Source: Petrimonas sp. IBARAKI (lineage in GTDB: Bacteria; Bacteroidota; Bacteroidia; Bacteroidales; Dysgonomonadaceae). From it: 64,000 bases of DNA. Both the position numbers and the translations under genes were made by a program. Position 1 is the first letter of the stretch, and the number at the start of each line of letters is the position of its first letter. Below are positions 1 through 9,188 of the stretch, piece after piece. The notes below the pieces were generated by a model. It did no database searches and had not been told where the DNA came from. It saw only the letters and a list, made by a program, of their open reading frames with translations. The stretch spans positions 1,240,001-1,304,000 of the forward strand of contig AP018040.2 in assembly GCA_002356435.2 (NCBI GenBank), given 5' to 3'.

Positions 1-1897
1 TTGGATGGGGAACTGCTTTCATATTGGTATTCATAAAATGAATCACTCTCTTCCCTTTGTAATCACGTAACCTTACTACCCAACCGATATCGCCAGAGAC
101 CTGACGTACTATCGGTGAAAAGGACTTGTCCAGAACAAATTGCTGAAATACATTGTCGTTATCAGAAATTGAATCTATCAGTTTCAGATTTTTCCGCTTG
201 CTGTTTATCAATATATCGGAAAGGGGTTTCTTCCTTAGGTTTCCTTTCTCATCGTGGGTGCCAAAGGGAAGAGAGACCCAGAGTGTACCTCCCCTGGATA
301 CATATTTTTCAATGGCATTATACTGGTTGTCAGATAGGGATGCCACACCATCGAGCAAGAGCGGACTCTTTTCTGAAAGCAGACAATTTACATCCGATAA
401 TTCTTTGTATCTGAGAATTCTATAACCAATATTATTTTCTAGAAATTTTTTTGACCACATTTTTGTCTTATTCCAGTGTTCTACACCTTTTTGGTCTTTC
501 CAGCCGTTAATCCTGCAATAATAATTGTACACCAATCTAACTTCCGGAAGATCTTTCGATTGATGGTGATTGAGATCGCTGAGCTTCATTTCCCAATTGT
601 TGTAAGGGCGGATCATATCTTCTGTCTCCATAGAATCGGCAGGGTCCTCTTCGTAAACCCGATGCTGAAATGTGCTTGCCCAGTTAGCCACTCCCCAGAA
701 GCGTGCAAGGCTCCATCCCAGATAACCACCGTCGGGATAAATGGTGTAGCTCAGGGCAATTGCGGGAGAATTACCTCTTTTCTCTGCAATATCTTTCTGT
801 TGCAGTGCTTCAGCATCCATTTCTCCCCAGTTTACGGAGCGAATGTTGATCCCCACATTCTCCAACATATAAAAATCGAGTTTATCTGCAATACGTTCGA
901 GGTTAAGAGATATTGAATTGAGTATGATGGGTCCGGTGCTCGAACAACAGGTGAAGAGCGGTTTATTGCCAATAACCTTTTTTACCATTGTTACATGATC
1001 GGCAATAATATCATCCTTCATTTTTATCCAGTCCCTGAACACAGGATTGCCATAGTTACCCCATTGGAGCATTGGTTTAGTAATATCTCCCCAGAAATTC
1101 GTGTCGGTTACCGGGGGAAACTCATGTCCATAATCGCGTTTGAATCTTTCTCTGCAATATTTGCAACCACAAGCCCTAAGACCCACATAGTCACACATAT
1201 CATCGATTTCATAACCATCAAAGTCCACTTCTTTGATGAGGCGCTCCAGGTATTTCTGATGCATATCCAGGAACCCCGGGTTGTTGTGACAGAAAGCCTC
1301 CATCTGGTATTGACGTGCATACCCTCTGCTACCATCAATGATATCTACCTCAACAAGATCCCTGAAGAGATGCCCTTCATATTGTGCATGCTCCGCAGCT
1401 TCCGGATCATGAAACAGCAGAACATGATGACGATGTGTCCGGTGCAGTTTCTCCCGCTCTTCTTTTCCCCTCGGACGGTGTACATGATTACAGGAATAAT
1501 GCTCGATAAATTTAATATCGTATTGGTTCAGTTCCTCCTTCACGAAATGAAAGTATTCATTCAGACGACCGAAATAGTTTGAATAGTCAAATCTCACATG
1601 AAAACCATAGTTCATGGCTGTATCAATATGGGCGCTGGCAAAACCTTCTGCCCTCCTTTTCACCTTGTCTTTAATGACCTTTTGCGACCAAAGCAAATCA
1701 TCCAGTGTATTCCACCAGCTGGCAACCCGTCTGGGTCGGAAAGGGATATCTGGAGCTGTAATCAGTCTCTGATCCGGAGTGATGGAAAGAAATGGATGTT
1801 CTGCAACAGCAGAATAAAGTTGATTCCCCAATCCTGTTCCGGCAACAACCAGTGCGGAACTTTTGATAAAATCTCTTCTGTTGATAATTGTTTTCAT
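1..1897 (-). CDS. exported TIM-barrel glycoside-hydrolase-like protein, 3' end cut by window
   Basis: The minus frame stays open from the ATG at 1897 to the window edge (632 codons). I checked the frame at both ends and it is consistent, so the gene is intact as far as it is visible. The N-terminus carries NRRDFIKSS followed by a short hydrophobic stretch, a Tat-like export signal almost identical to that of the DegT protein at 7797. Around residue 230 there is a DGYEIDDMCDY segment followed by CGCKYC, typical of uncharacterised TIM-barrel proteins related to glycoside hydrolases. A later part reads like a Rossmann-type or beta-galactosidase-trimerisation domain (GGTLWVSLPFG). It lies 92 bp downstream of the SGNH gene and is probably the last visible gene of the mur cluster. 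Substrate unknown. Confidence 0.75.
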   Translation of the reverse strand, partial: MKTIINRRDFIKSSALVVAGTGLGNQLYSAVAEHPFLSITPDQRLITAPDIPFRPRRVASWWNTLDDLLWSQKVIKDKVKRRAEGFASAHIDTAMNYGFHVRFDYSNYFGRLNEYFHFVKEELNQYDIKFIEHYSCNHVHRPRGKEEREKLHRTHRHHVLLFHDPEAAEHAQYEGHLFRDLVEVDIIDGSRGYARQYQMEAFCHNNPGFLDMHQKYLERLIKEVDFDGYEIDDMCDYVGLRACGCKYCRERFKRDYGHEFPPVTDTNFWGDITKPMLQWGNYGNPVFRDWIKMKDDIIADHVTMVKKVIGNKPLFTCCSSTGPIILNSISLNLERIADKLDFYMLENVGINIRSVNWGEMDAEALQQKDIAEKRGNSPAIALSYTIYPDGGYLGWSLARFWGVANWASTFQHRVYEEDPADSMETEDMIRPYNNWEMKLSDLNHHQSKDLPEVRLVYNYYCRINGWKDQKGVEHWNKTKMWSKKFLENNIGYRILRYKELSDVNCLLSEKSPLLLDGVASLSDNQYNAIEKYVSRGGTLWVSLPFGTHDEKGNLRKKPLSDILINSKRKNLKLIDSISDNDNVFQQFVLDKSFSPIVRQVSGDIGWVVRLRDYKGKRVIHFMNTNMKAVPHP

Positions 1898-1989
1898 GTA
1901 ATACTTATATTTTTAACCCTATGGTATAAGCTTTCTGTCCCGAAAAATTGTTTAAACACCGGTTATATATGATTGTATTGTTTTCAACA

Positions 1990-2727
1990 CTATTCCGCAT
2001 TATTCCGGAAGTTTTCAGATTCATTACTCAAAAAATGAGTTAACGAACGGAATAATGCATCTGCAATCAGCTCATGTCCCAGATCATTGGGATGGATACC
2101 GTCCAGGTATAGAAAATCAATATCACCCGCGACATGGGTTGCAGAAGCATGTCGGCTGAACAATTCCCAGGAATCAACTAACGCCACCTTTTGTTCTCTG
2201 GCGATAGCCCGTACACAGTTGGCATACTTCTCTACCTGGCTTTTTCTGAACTGCTCATACCTGCTACCCAAAGGATTCGGCGTGAGGAGGATTACATTTC
2301 CCCCTTGATCTTTTATTTTTTTGATAAAATATTCAAGGTTCTCACGGTATTTTACCAAAGGTATCCTTGGTTTGCCTTTGATTCCTTCATCCTGATAAGC
2401 ATCATTCAGTCCGAAATTAATAATTACCCAATTGGGTCGGAGATCCAGCACATCGGTTTTAAACCGATCCATCCCGTGTTTTACCTTTGCAAAATCATTA
2501 TCTTTAATTGACCCGGTATGGCTGCTTCCAACCCCTGAATTGACTACACAAGCACAAATGCCAGCCTGGGTAAGTTTCTCTTGTAACCTGACCGAATAGA
2601 CTTTATCCACCCCTTTTCTAAAGGCAGTGGTGGAATTGCCAAAGGCCACAATCCTTAATGAGTCGGTCTGCGGCAGGGCAGAGATAGATATCAGAAAAAA
2701 GAATATGACAGAAAGAATTTTATTCAT
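1990..2727 (-). CDS. secreted SGNH/GDSL-family hydrolase
   Basis: 245 aa with a classical signal peptide (hydrophobic residues 4-18, then ALPQ). SGNH blocks are visible: block I as GNSTT with the nucleophile Ser32 (the usual GDS is GNS here), block III as NFGLND with Asn108, and block V as DGIHPND with Asp209 and His212. The length is normal for a single-domain SGNH esterase. Its ATG overlaps the TGA of the upstream kinase by four bases (ATGA), so the two are translationally coupled. In this context it may remove O-acetyl groups from amino sugars or peptidoglycan fragments before uptake; that role is inferred from neighbours only. Confidence 0.85.
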   Translation of the reverse strand: MNKILSVIFFFLISISALPQTDSLRIVAFGNSTTAFRKGVDKVYSVRLQEKLTQAGICACVVNSGVGSSHTGSIKDNDFAKVKHGMDRFKTDVLDLRPNWVIINFGLNDAYQDEGIKGKPRIPLVKYRENLEYFIKKIKDQGGNVILLTPNPLGSRYEQFRKSQVEKYANCVRAIAREQKVALVDSWELFSRHASATHVAGDIDFLYLDGIHPNDLGHELIADALFRSLTHFLSNESENFRNNAE

Positions 2728-3584
2728 GACAGATCTTTTCGGTGATAGGCAATCAATCCCTTTATCGGATCTTTATCAATAATTCCCAGTAGCATGCCCT
2801 GTTCAATAACTACCCTTTCCAGGAGTTCGCGAAAATAGTAAGCGATGGAACCGACACAGTTAAACTTGTATTTCCGGTAGTTGGGATACAGGACTACAAT
2901 ATTCCGGAAGAAATCCCGAAAGGCGCTGACTATCAGGTGTTCATAATAGGAGTCCTCCTGTAAATGATTGCCTGCAAATTTTGCAAAGGAGGCGCAGTAA
3001 CGATTGGCTAAAGGATGTTCATAAACTTTGTTCAACAAATCCGTACCGGTGAGATTATACGTTTGAAAAAAAACATCCCTGATTGTATCAGGCATCACTT
3101 CCCGGATATAATCTCCAATTAATTTCTTCCCTATATAACTGCCGCTTCCTTCATCACCCAGCAGGAATCCAAGTGATTCAATATTGACTGTCACCTCTTC
3201 CCCGTTGTAAATACAGCTATTGGTTCCTGTGCCCAGGATGGCGGCAAAACCTTCCTTATCACCCAACAGTGCACGGGCAGCAGCCAGCAGGTCGGTTTCA
3301 ATAATAATCTGCGCCGATGTAAAGACACCTGATATTCCTTTTACAAGGATGCTATCAGTCTCCTGAGAATAGCCTCCACCAGCACTATAGAAAAAGATTC
3401 TTTCAACACTACAGGCCTTCTCTTTCAGCTCTTCTGGCAGTTTCTTCTCCAGTGAGTCACGGATGTAGTCACTCCCCACGAAAAAAGGATGGTACCCCTC
3501 AGTCTCAAATTGCAGCACTTCCCCTGTCTGATCCAGCAGCACCCAGCTTGTCTTTGTTGATCCTCCATCAGCAATCAGTATCAT
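2724..3584 (-). CDS. murK: BadF/BadG-type ATPase, probable MurNAc/GlcNAc kinase (MurK-like)
   Basis: I start the protein at the ATG at 3584 (286 aa), because the family begins with the phosphate-1 motif and the upstream in-frame codons only mirror the MFS gene. Residues 6-12 are DGGSTKT (ATP phosphate loop), Asp98 sits in an ETDLLAAARALLG segment that fits the catalytic Asp, and residues 117-123 are LGTGTNS (phosphate-2). This is the ASKHA-fold N-acetylglucosamine/N-acetylmuramic acid kinase family. The order murQ, MFS, kinase matches the genes of the Tannerella forsythia murTKQ operon, so phosphorylation of imported MurNAc to MurNAc-6P is the likely reaction. GlcNAc kinase activity is the main alternative. 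Confidence 0.82.
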   Translation of the reverse strand: MILIADGGSTKTSWVLLDQTGEVLQFETEGYHPFFVGSDYIRDSLEKKLPEELKEKACSVERIFFYSAGGGYSQETDSILVKGISGVFTSAQIIIETDLLAAARALLGDKEGFAAILGTGTNSCIYNGEEVTVNIESLGFLLGDEGSGSYIGKKLIGDYIREVMPDTIRDVFFQTYNLTGTDLLNKVYEHPLANRYCASFAKFAGNHLQEDSYYEHLIVSAFRDFFRNIVVLYPNYRKYKFNCVGSIAYYFRELLERVVIEQGMLLGIIDKDPIKGLIAYHRKDLS

Positions 3585-3631
3585 ATCAGTTAATAATTCG
3601 GTGTTAAAATTTATGTAACTATTTTTTGTTG

Positions 3632-4900
3632 CTACCTCTTTCTGATTCTGATTTTGTGTCCCCACAAAGCGTAGAGCGCAATAATCATATAGCAGGGGAC
3701 TACCATCCAGTATGCCTGACGTGCATCCAGGCTGCCAGCCAGTCGCTCGTAGATGAGCGGCAGTACGGCTCCTCCGGAAATAGCCATCACTAACAGGGAA
3801 GAGCCAGTCTTGGTGAATCGTCCCAAATCGGATATTGCCAGGGGCCATATGGAAGGCCACATCAAGGAGTTAGCCAATCCCAACAGCGCAATAAAAAGTA
3901 CCGACACAAAACCACTGGTTAGCTGAGAGGCGATGATGAAAATAATGCCGAGCAGTGCGGAAAATATGAGTGACTGCTGCTGAGAGAAGTATTTGGGGAT
4001 ACCGATGATTCCAATAACATAACCCGTCAGCATGAAAAAGAGGGTCATTGAAGTGAATAGCTTGGCACTGCTTAAAGCTATTCCCTGGTAAGAGCCATAT
4101 CCTATAATGGTGTTCCCGGCAATCACTTCGACCCCTACGTAAAGGAAGAGGGTGAAGACGCCTAGCATAAGGTGTGGGAACTGAACAATGCTTTTTTTTG
4201 AAGCGCTATAACTAGTCTCTGACGACCCCTCCGTTTCTTCCTCAACCACCTCCGGCAGTGAGGAAAAATAGATTGCCAAGGCAACCAGTACAAGCAAGGC
4301 TGCAATCAGCAGGTAGGGTACAATCACCTTGCGGGCCAGTTCATCGAGCACTACTGCTTTGTCGGCAGCGGCCATCGTCTCGAGTGCAGCAGTAAGTCCG
4401 TCTGCATCCTTCAGGACAATGGATCCCAAGATGAGGGGCCCCAGAATACCGGCAACACCATTGCAGATGCCCATGATGCTCATCCTGCGGGCTCCGCTTT
4501 CCCGGGGACCAAGAATGGTCACGTAAGGATTGGATGCGGTTTGCAGTATGGAAAGGCCTAATCCCTGGACAAACAGTCCGAGGAGGAAGATGGCATAAAT
4601 ACGGGTTATCGCTGCCGGAATAAACAGCAATGAACCAACAGCCATGCTTACAAGACCAAATGTGAGTGCATTCTTGTAGCCGATCCTTTTCAGTAGATAC
4701 CCTGAAGGGATCGCCATCACAAAATAGGAAATATAGAAGGCTGAGGAGACCAACATGGCCTGGATTGATGTCAATTCACAGGCAATCTGCAGATAAGGGA
4801 TCAATACGGCGATAGCCCAGGTGACGAAGCCAAAAATAAAAAATAATCCCCCGATAATCATTAAAGGGTAGAGATAAGCGTTCTTGCGTGCAGCATCCAT
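3632..4900 (-). CDS. murT: FucP/GluP-type sugar:H+ symporter (MFS), probable MurNAc transporter
   Basis: About 422 aa with twelve hydrophobic segments and the FHS-family pattern (GGLFFIFGFVTW at the first helix, QTASNPYVT in helix 4). The start is the ATG at 4900, which shares a base with the murQ stop (TGATG); a GTG one codon earlier is also possible. It lies between murQ and the kinase with almost no spacing, so it should import the substrate of that pathway. In Tannerella the equivalent position is held by the MurNAc transporter MurT. Specificity for MurNAc rather than another amino sugar is inferred from context. Confidence 0.82.
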   Translation of the reverse strand: MDAARKNAYLYPLMIIGGLFFIFGFVTWAIAVLIPYLQIACELTSIQAMLVSSAFYISYFVMAIPSGYLLKRIGYKNALTFGLVSMAVGSLLFIPAAITRIYAIFLLGLFVQGLGLSILQTASNPYVTILGPRESGARRMSIMGICNGVAGILGPLILGSIVLKDADGLTAALETMAAADKAVVLDELARKVIVPYLLIAALLVLVALAIYFSSLPEVVEEETEGSSETSYSASKKSIVQFPHLMLGVFTLFLYVGVEVIAGNTIIGYGSYQGIALSSAKLFTSMTLFFMLTGYVIGIIGIPKYFSQQQSLIFSALLGIIFIIASQLTSGFVSVLFIALLGLANSLMWPSIWPLAISDLGRFTKTGSSLLVMAISGGAVLPLIYERLAGSLDARQAYWMVVPCYMIIALYALWGHKIRIRKR

Positions 4901-5727
4901 CACTTTCTAATTCCTCCGTTTTGGTGTAACGTTTTCAAGGCATTGGCTACACTGCCTTGTTCAAGCAAAAACGTATGTGCCTGATCGTAGTCTCTGATAT
5001 CGGATTTGTCCATCAAAATCCGCACAGCCCTGTCGGTAATCTTGCGGTTGATCAGCTGCACGTTTACCATTCTGTTGTCGAGCACCCTGCCCATTTGGAT
5101 CCAGACCGTAGTGCTGATCATGTCAAACACCATCTTCTGTGAAGTGCCTGCTTTCATCCTGGTGCTGCCGGTCACGAACTCGGGGCCGGTGATAACTTCA
5201 ACCGGATAGTCAGAGACTTCCGCGATCGGTGAGCCGGGGTTATTGACAATGCAGCAGGTGGTGATTCCGTTTTCTCTGCAATTCTTAAGGCCGCTCAATA
5301 CAAAAGGTGTAGTTCCGCTGGCCGAGATGCCCACCACGATGTCACGGGATGAGACACCCTTTTCGGTGAGCATCTGCCATGACTCTTCGGTATCGTCTTC
5401 TTTCTCTTCCAGCGCCAGTATCAGTTTATCTATACCACCAGCGAGCACAGCGCAGATGGTATCATCTTCCATACCAAAGGTTGTGGGTAGTTCCAGTACA
5501 TCAAGCACTGAAAGACGTCCACCTGTGCCAGCTCCCAGATAGATCATCCGTCCACCTGCTTTCACTTTCTCCACAACAGCATTCAAAAGCCTGTCGAGCT
5601 GCGGCTTGGCAGCCTCAACTGCCAGTGCAATTTTTTTATATTCAGAAATCAATCCAGATGTCAGTTCTTCTACACTTTTCTTCTCCAGATCGTTGTATAA
5701 CGAGGGTTGTTCGGTAATTTTTTCCAT
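4900..5727 (-). CDS. murQ: N-acetylmuramic acid 6-phosphate etherase
   Basis: 275 aa, the usual MurQ length with one SIS domain. The sugar-phosphate loop is GAGTGGRLS (residues 65-73; most MurQ have TSGRLG), Glu79 corresponds to the conserved catalytic Glu of the LDxxE segment, GISASGTTPFV is at 133-143, and the family signature GSTRMKAGTSQKM is at 187-199. The enzyme cleaves the lactyl ether of MurNAc-6P to give GlcNAc-6P and D-lactate in the cytoplasm. It is the first of a tightly packed murQ/MFS/kinase/SGNH set. This is the firmest functional anchor of the cluster. Confidence 0.95.
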   Translation of the reverse strand: MEKITEQPSLYNDLEKKSVEELTSGLISEYKKIALAVEAAKPQLDRLLNAVVEKVKAGGRMIYLGAGTGGRLSVLDVLELPTTFGMEDDTICAVLAGGIDKLILALEEKEDDTEESWQMLTEKGVSSRDIVVGISASGTTPFVLSGLKNCRENGITTCCIVNNPGSPIAEVSDYPVEVITGPEFVTGSTRMKAGTSQKMVFDMISTTVWIQMGRVLDNRMVNVQLINRKITDRAVRILMDKSDIRDYDQAHTFLLEQGSVANALKTLHQNGGIRK

Positions 5728-5790
5728 ATTTGTCTTGATGAGTAAAATAAGTTGTCCTGTTCGTTTATCTATATTAAATGTATGAAATTT

Positions 5791-7725
5791 TTATCGGTTG
5801 TTATTTTTAATTTCAGTAAGGATCTTTTCTTCTACATTCCACGGATAAGTATCGGGCATTCCATACCAGTAAAAGGAATCCATCCCTTCATAATTCCGCT
5901 TTTCGATATGTAAGTGAGTAGGTAGATAACTGGAAACATCGTTTGTATAACCGGTTACAGAGACCATTTGGCCTGGCCACATCTTCTTTACATGCAAACT
6001 GTAGGGTGTAGTTGTTTCCCGCGAGAAGCCCACCAGTTTCCAGTTCCCGACATTCAGTGTATGCACATAGACCGGCATCGGAAATTGCTTCGTTCCCCGT
6101 TTCAGGTAATCCAGCATGATCTCACCCCAGGTCTGGTTCCTTTCGGCAAGCATGGCGTTGGCATTGATTTTTTCATCCCCTGTATAGGCCAGGATCTCAT
6201 CCCTGCTTTTCACCGGTACATCAAAAACAACGCTGTCGAGAAAAAAGGTGAGAGGCCCACCGATCTTTTCCATTGGACGATTCAGCACAGCCATCACTTC
6301 GTTGCCCAACTTTTCACCCGTCGTATATTCTGAATTGTCTGTCGGATTGATGTCCCCGGCGGTACCCTGTAAAAAGAGAGTACGGGTGATGCCGCTTTTT
6401 TCTTCGATCACTTTTCTCGCTACCCCCGGGAAGTTGGCAGAAAGTGTAAAACGATCCTCCGGTGAACTGAATACTGGATGGCACGCAGCAATAAAGAGAC
6501 ATCCTTCGCTTTGATCATGCAGATAACGGAAGCGAAGTACATCGACGGCATTATCATAGATCTCCGGATGATCCCTGAGGCTCCTGTTGTAGCCGAGCTG
6601 TGCACTGCCTCTGCCAATGAATAGTTCGGCTGGCTTAGCATTGTCTATCGATTCTTCCACCGCCTTTACAATTGCCTCACGTACCACTGTATAGAGATAG
6701 GTGGAGTCAGCAATCCGGTTGCTCTCCTGCCAGGTAGGCCAGTTTTGAGTGACCGGGGCAAAGTGTGTATGGGAAGAGTTGATAAATACAGCCGAGTGAG
6801 GGAGAGCCCGTTTTTTATAGAGTTCATTCTTGACCATGTTGGTAAAGGAGTCATTGATACCGGTCAGGTCCAGAGCGACAACTATTACGGTTTTATCGGC
6901 AGTGGCAATGGAGAGTGCTCTTGCCGAGAGCTCCTGCCTGCTTCGGTGTTCTCCCTGAAATAACCTGTTGGAGCTGTCTATCCCATAGAATTGGTGTCCG
7001 GCAAGGGCCAGGGCCTTGATATCCTCATGGACAGTTACACCGTTTTTATAACCGATCTTGATCCATTTACCCTGCTGATAGGTGCCACCCTGTTGATAAA
7101 GTACCCCTTCCCGGGTAAGAGCAAGCAATCTGTCAGTATCACCAGCCAGAGAAATTACATCTTCAAGGGGGAAAAAAGAGGCCTTTTCCCATTTCAGTTT
7201 CCTGGCTTTAAGGTCTGCGACATGAAATAATCCCTCTTTGTCTGCCAGATATAGTTTATTTCCTGCAACAGCAATGGCATGGACCGGTTGATCCCAGTGG
7301 CCCAAGTTTTTCCACCTGAGCTTTTTCCGGGATAAATCACTTTTTTTCAGCTGGCCCTCCGAATCAACACCATAGATTGTGTTCGTTCCCGCGGCTATTT
7401 GTCGAATACCGGTTGCATCGCCGATTTTCTCCCATCGAGAAGTGTTTTTGCTACTGCTGCGGTACAGCGATTGGCCATCCACAAAAAAGAGGTGGCTTTC
7501 TCCACCGGTAATTCCCAAATAAGCGGGCATTGTTCCCTTTTCTTTCCAGTGCAGTGTGAATCGGCCTTCCCAAGGAGCAGCATAGCCGGCAAGGGTAAGT
7601 GAGACAAACTGATCGTCCGGCTCAAGACTTGTAGAGGAAAAACCCACCCGGTAGGAATCCTGAGAAAAACAGGGGTATAGAAACAAAACGATCAGTTGAG
7701 AAATAAAGACTGTTTTTATTCTCAT
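5791..7725 (-). CDS. neutral/alkaline ceramidase-like protein with an inserted beta-propeller
   Basis: 644 aa with a signal peptide (residues 1-21). Residues 25-57 and about 263-600 form one neutral-ceramidase N-terminal domain: the beginning (VGFSSTSLEPDD, LAGYAAPWEGRF) is separated from its continuation (ELSARALSIATADKTV, then VALDLTGIND). The zinc-site region HTH is at 319-321 (INSSHTHFAP). The insert, roughly residues 58-262, is made of repeated units of about 40-50 residues with W-K/E-x-L/I-G and ALAVAGNKLY-type strands, as in tachylectin-like propellers. The shorter paralogue at 10245 has no insert. It probably hydrolyses an amide in an exported lipid or cell-wall fragment; true ceramidase activity is not proven. 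It is 63 bp upstream of murQ and likely cotranscribed. Confidence 0.78.
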   Translation of the reverse strand: MRIKTVFISQLIVLFLYPCFSQDSYRVGFSSTSLEPDDQFVSLTLAGYAAPWEGRFTLHWKEKGTMPAYLGITGGESHLFFVDGQSLYRSSSKNTSRWEKIGDATGIRQIAAGTNTIYGVDSEGQLKKSDLSRKKLRWKNLGHWDQPVHAIAVAGNKLYLADKEGLFHVADLKARKLKWEKASFFPLEDVISLAGDTDRLLALTREGVLYQQGGTYQQGKWIKIGYKNGVTVHEDIKALALAGHQFYGIDSSNRLFQGEHRSRQELSARALSIATADKTVIVVALDLTGINDSFTNMVKNELYKKRALPHSAVFINSSHTHFAPVTQNWPTWQESNRIADSTYLYTVVREAIVKAVEESIDNAKPAELFIGRGSAQLGYNRSLRDHPEIYDNAVDVLRFRYLHDQSEGCLFIAACHPVFSSPEDRFTLSANFPGVARKVIEEKSGITRTLFLQGTAGDINPTDNSEYTTGEKLGNEVMAVLNRPMEKIGGPLTFFLDSVVFDVPVKSRDEILAYTGDEKINANAMLAERNQTWGEIMLDYLKRGTKQFPMPVYVHTLNVGNWKLVGFSRETTTPYSLHVKKMWPGQMVSVTGYTNDVSSYLPTHLHIEKRNYEGMDSFYWYGMPDTYPWNVEEKILTEIKNNNR

Positions 7726-7796
7726 AAATATACGGTTTGAAGTGATTTATTCTTGAACCTGAAACTCTTTATAATTTGAAATGAAGTACAGGAAAA

Positions 7797-9152
7797 TTAC
7801 AACTTGCTGATTGCTTTCGCTTCACGGGATATCTTCCTGATAGCGTCGGCAATCATATCCATGTTCTTTCTGTCACCAAGCAGCATGGTTTGGGTAAACC
7901 ATAACGCTTCTTCTTCGCATAACTTATCGTTCACGGGGCAGGCAATCTGTTCGAGCCATTGTTTCATTCCCCTCTCCCCGTAAATTTTCAGGTAGTGCTT
8001 GTTCTTCGCCAGATTATGTACATAGGCCTCTTTGGTCAGGGAAGTATAACCTGTCGAACAGGGAATGCCTTCCGCATTTAATGCCCGGACAAATGTGGAG
8101 CGATCTATACCGGCGAAGGCTTCCTTGTTGTAACGGAACATATAGAGATGGAAAGCGCTGCGGGTGGTCCCTTCATAGAGCTTGGCGGGCTTGATCCCGG
8201 GAATCTCGGAAAGTAACCCTGAGAGATATGCAGCATTTTCTGATCGTTGTTTTATTTGTTCAGGGATGCGCGTCATCTGCGCCAGAAGGATTGCTGCCTG
8301 GAACTCCGTCATTCTCAGGTTTGAACCACGGGTGCCCGAGCCGGGTTCAAGGCTTGCCGCATCGGAACCCTGTCCCTGGTGGTGAAAACTGTAGCATTTG
8401 TTGTAGAAACCCTTATCGTTGGTGATGATCGCTCCTCCTTCCCCGGAATTGAGGTTTTTGGAAGCCTGGAAACTGAAAGCCCCTCCCAGTCCGAAATTAC
8501 CGACTTTTTTCCCTTTCCATTCGGCAAAATGTGCTTGGCAGGCATCCTCAATGACAGGGAGATTATGCTTGGAGGCAACCTTCATCACGGTATCCACATC
8601 AAATGGCGATCCGCCAATATGTACCGGCATTAATGCACGGGTTTGAGAAGTGATCGCCGACTCAATCTTTGAGGCATCAATCTGGAAACTTTCTATATCC
8701 GTATCCACAAAAATGGGCAGCGCATAGTTTTGTACAATCACGTTGTAGGTGGCGATAAAAGTATAGGGTGGCAAGATCACCTCATCGCCGGGGCCGATAT
8801 CCAATGCTCCGAGCATCGTCGTTAAGGCCGTGGTACCACTAGAGGTGGCAAGGGCATGTCCAGAACCGGTCATTTTCCGGTATTCGTCTTCAAACCGTGG
8901 TGCTGTGGAACTGCCCAGGCGACACCATTTTCCACTTCGTAATACTTTTAACAACTCTTCTTCTTCTGGAGTTCCAACTACAGGCCATCCGTGCCAGGTA
9001 CCGTTGAACGAGCGTTTTCCACCAAGAATTGCCGACCTGCGCGTCTGCGATTGCATTGAGTAGGGCAAGCCTGACAGCCCAAGGGCTGCTCCCATACCTA
9101 TCATCGATGAGCTTTTAATAAAGCCTCTTCTGTTGATTTTTTTTGTTGTCAT
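7797..9152 (-). CDS. exported DegT/DnrJ/EryC1/StrS-family PLP protein
   Basis: 451 aa. The N-terminus has NRRGFIKSSS followed by a Gly/Ala-rich hydrophobic stretch ending near residue 35, a Tat-type signal. The rest is a full DegT fold: SSGTTAL (104-110), IEDACQAH with Asp203 for the pyridine nitrogen, and the PLP lysine Lys232 in FSFQASKNLNSGEGG. All key residues are present, so it should be a working PLP enzyme, yet it appears exported. Tat export of a cofactor-loaded protein is plausible. Cytoplasmic DegT proteins usually transaminate nucleotide-linked keto sugars; an extracytoplasmic one must act on something else. It lies 36 bp downstream of the DeoR gene. Confidence 0.85.
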   Translation of the reverse strand: MTTKKINRRGFIKSSSMIGMGAALGLSGLPYSMQSQTRRSAILGGKRSFNGTWHGWPVVGTPEEEELLKVLRSGKWCRLGSSTAPRFEDEYRKMTGSGHALATSSGTTALTTMLGALDIGPGDEVILPPYTFIATYNVIVQNYALPIFVDTDIESFQIDASKIESAITSQTRALMPVHIGGSPFDVDTVMKVASKHNLPVIEDACQAHFAEWKGKKVGNFGLGGAFSFQASKNLNSGEGGAIITNDKGFYNKCYSFHHQGQGSDAASLEPGSGTRGSNLRMTEFQAAILLAQMTRIPEQIKQRSENAAYLSGLLSEIPGIKPAKLYEGTTRSAFHLYMFRYNKEAFAGIDRSTFVRALNAEGIPCSTGYTSLTKEAYVHNLAKNKHYLKIYGERGMKQWLEQIACPVNDKLCEEEALWFTQTMLLGDRKNMDMIADAIRKISREAKAISKL

Positions 9153-9188
9153 ATTATAATCTTTTAGTTATTAAATTGATGTGGTAAA

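Noticed and set aside
115-1972. Plus-strand open frames opposite the TIM-barrel gene
   Set aside because: They lie antisense to a continuous minus-strand frame with a signal peptide and protein-like composition. The minus frame runs off the window edge, and the plus frames have no recognisable features.
3585-3860. Longer N-terminus for the MurK-like kinase
   Set aside because: The extra 92 residues mirror the 3' end of the MFS gene in another frame, and the family starts with the phosphate-binding loop found right after the ATG at 3584.
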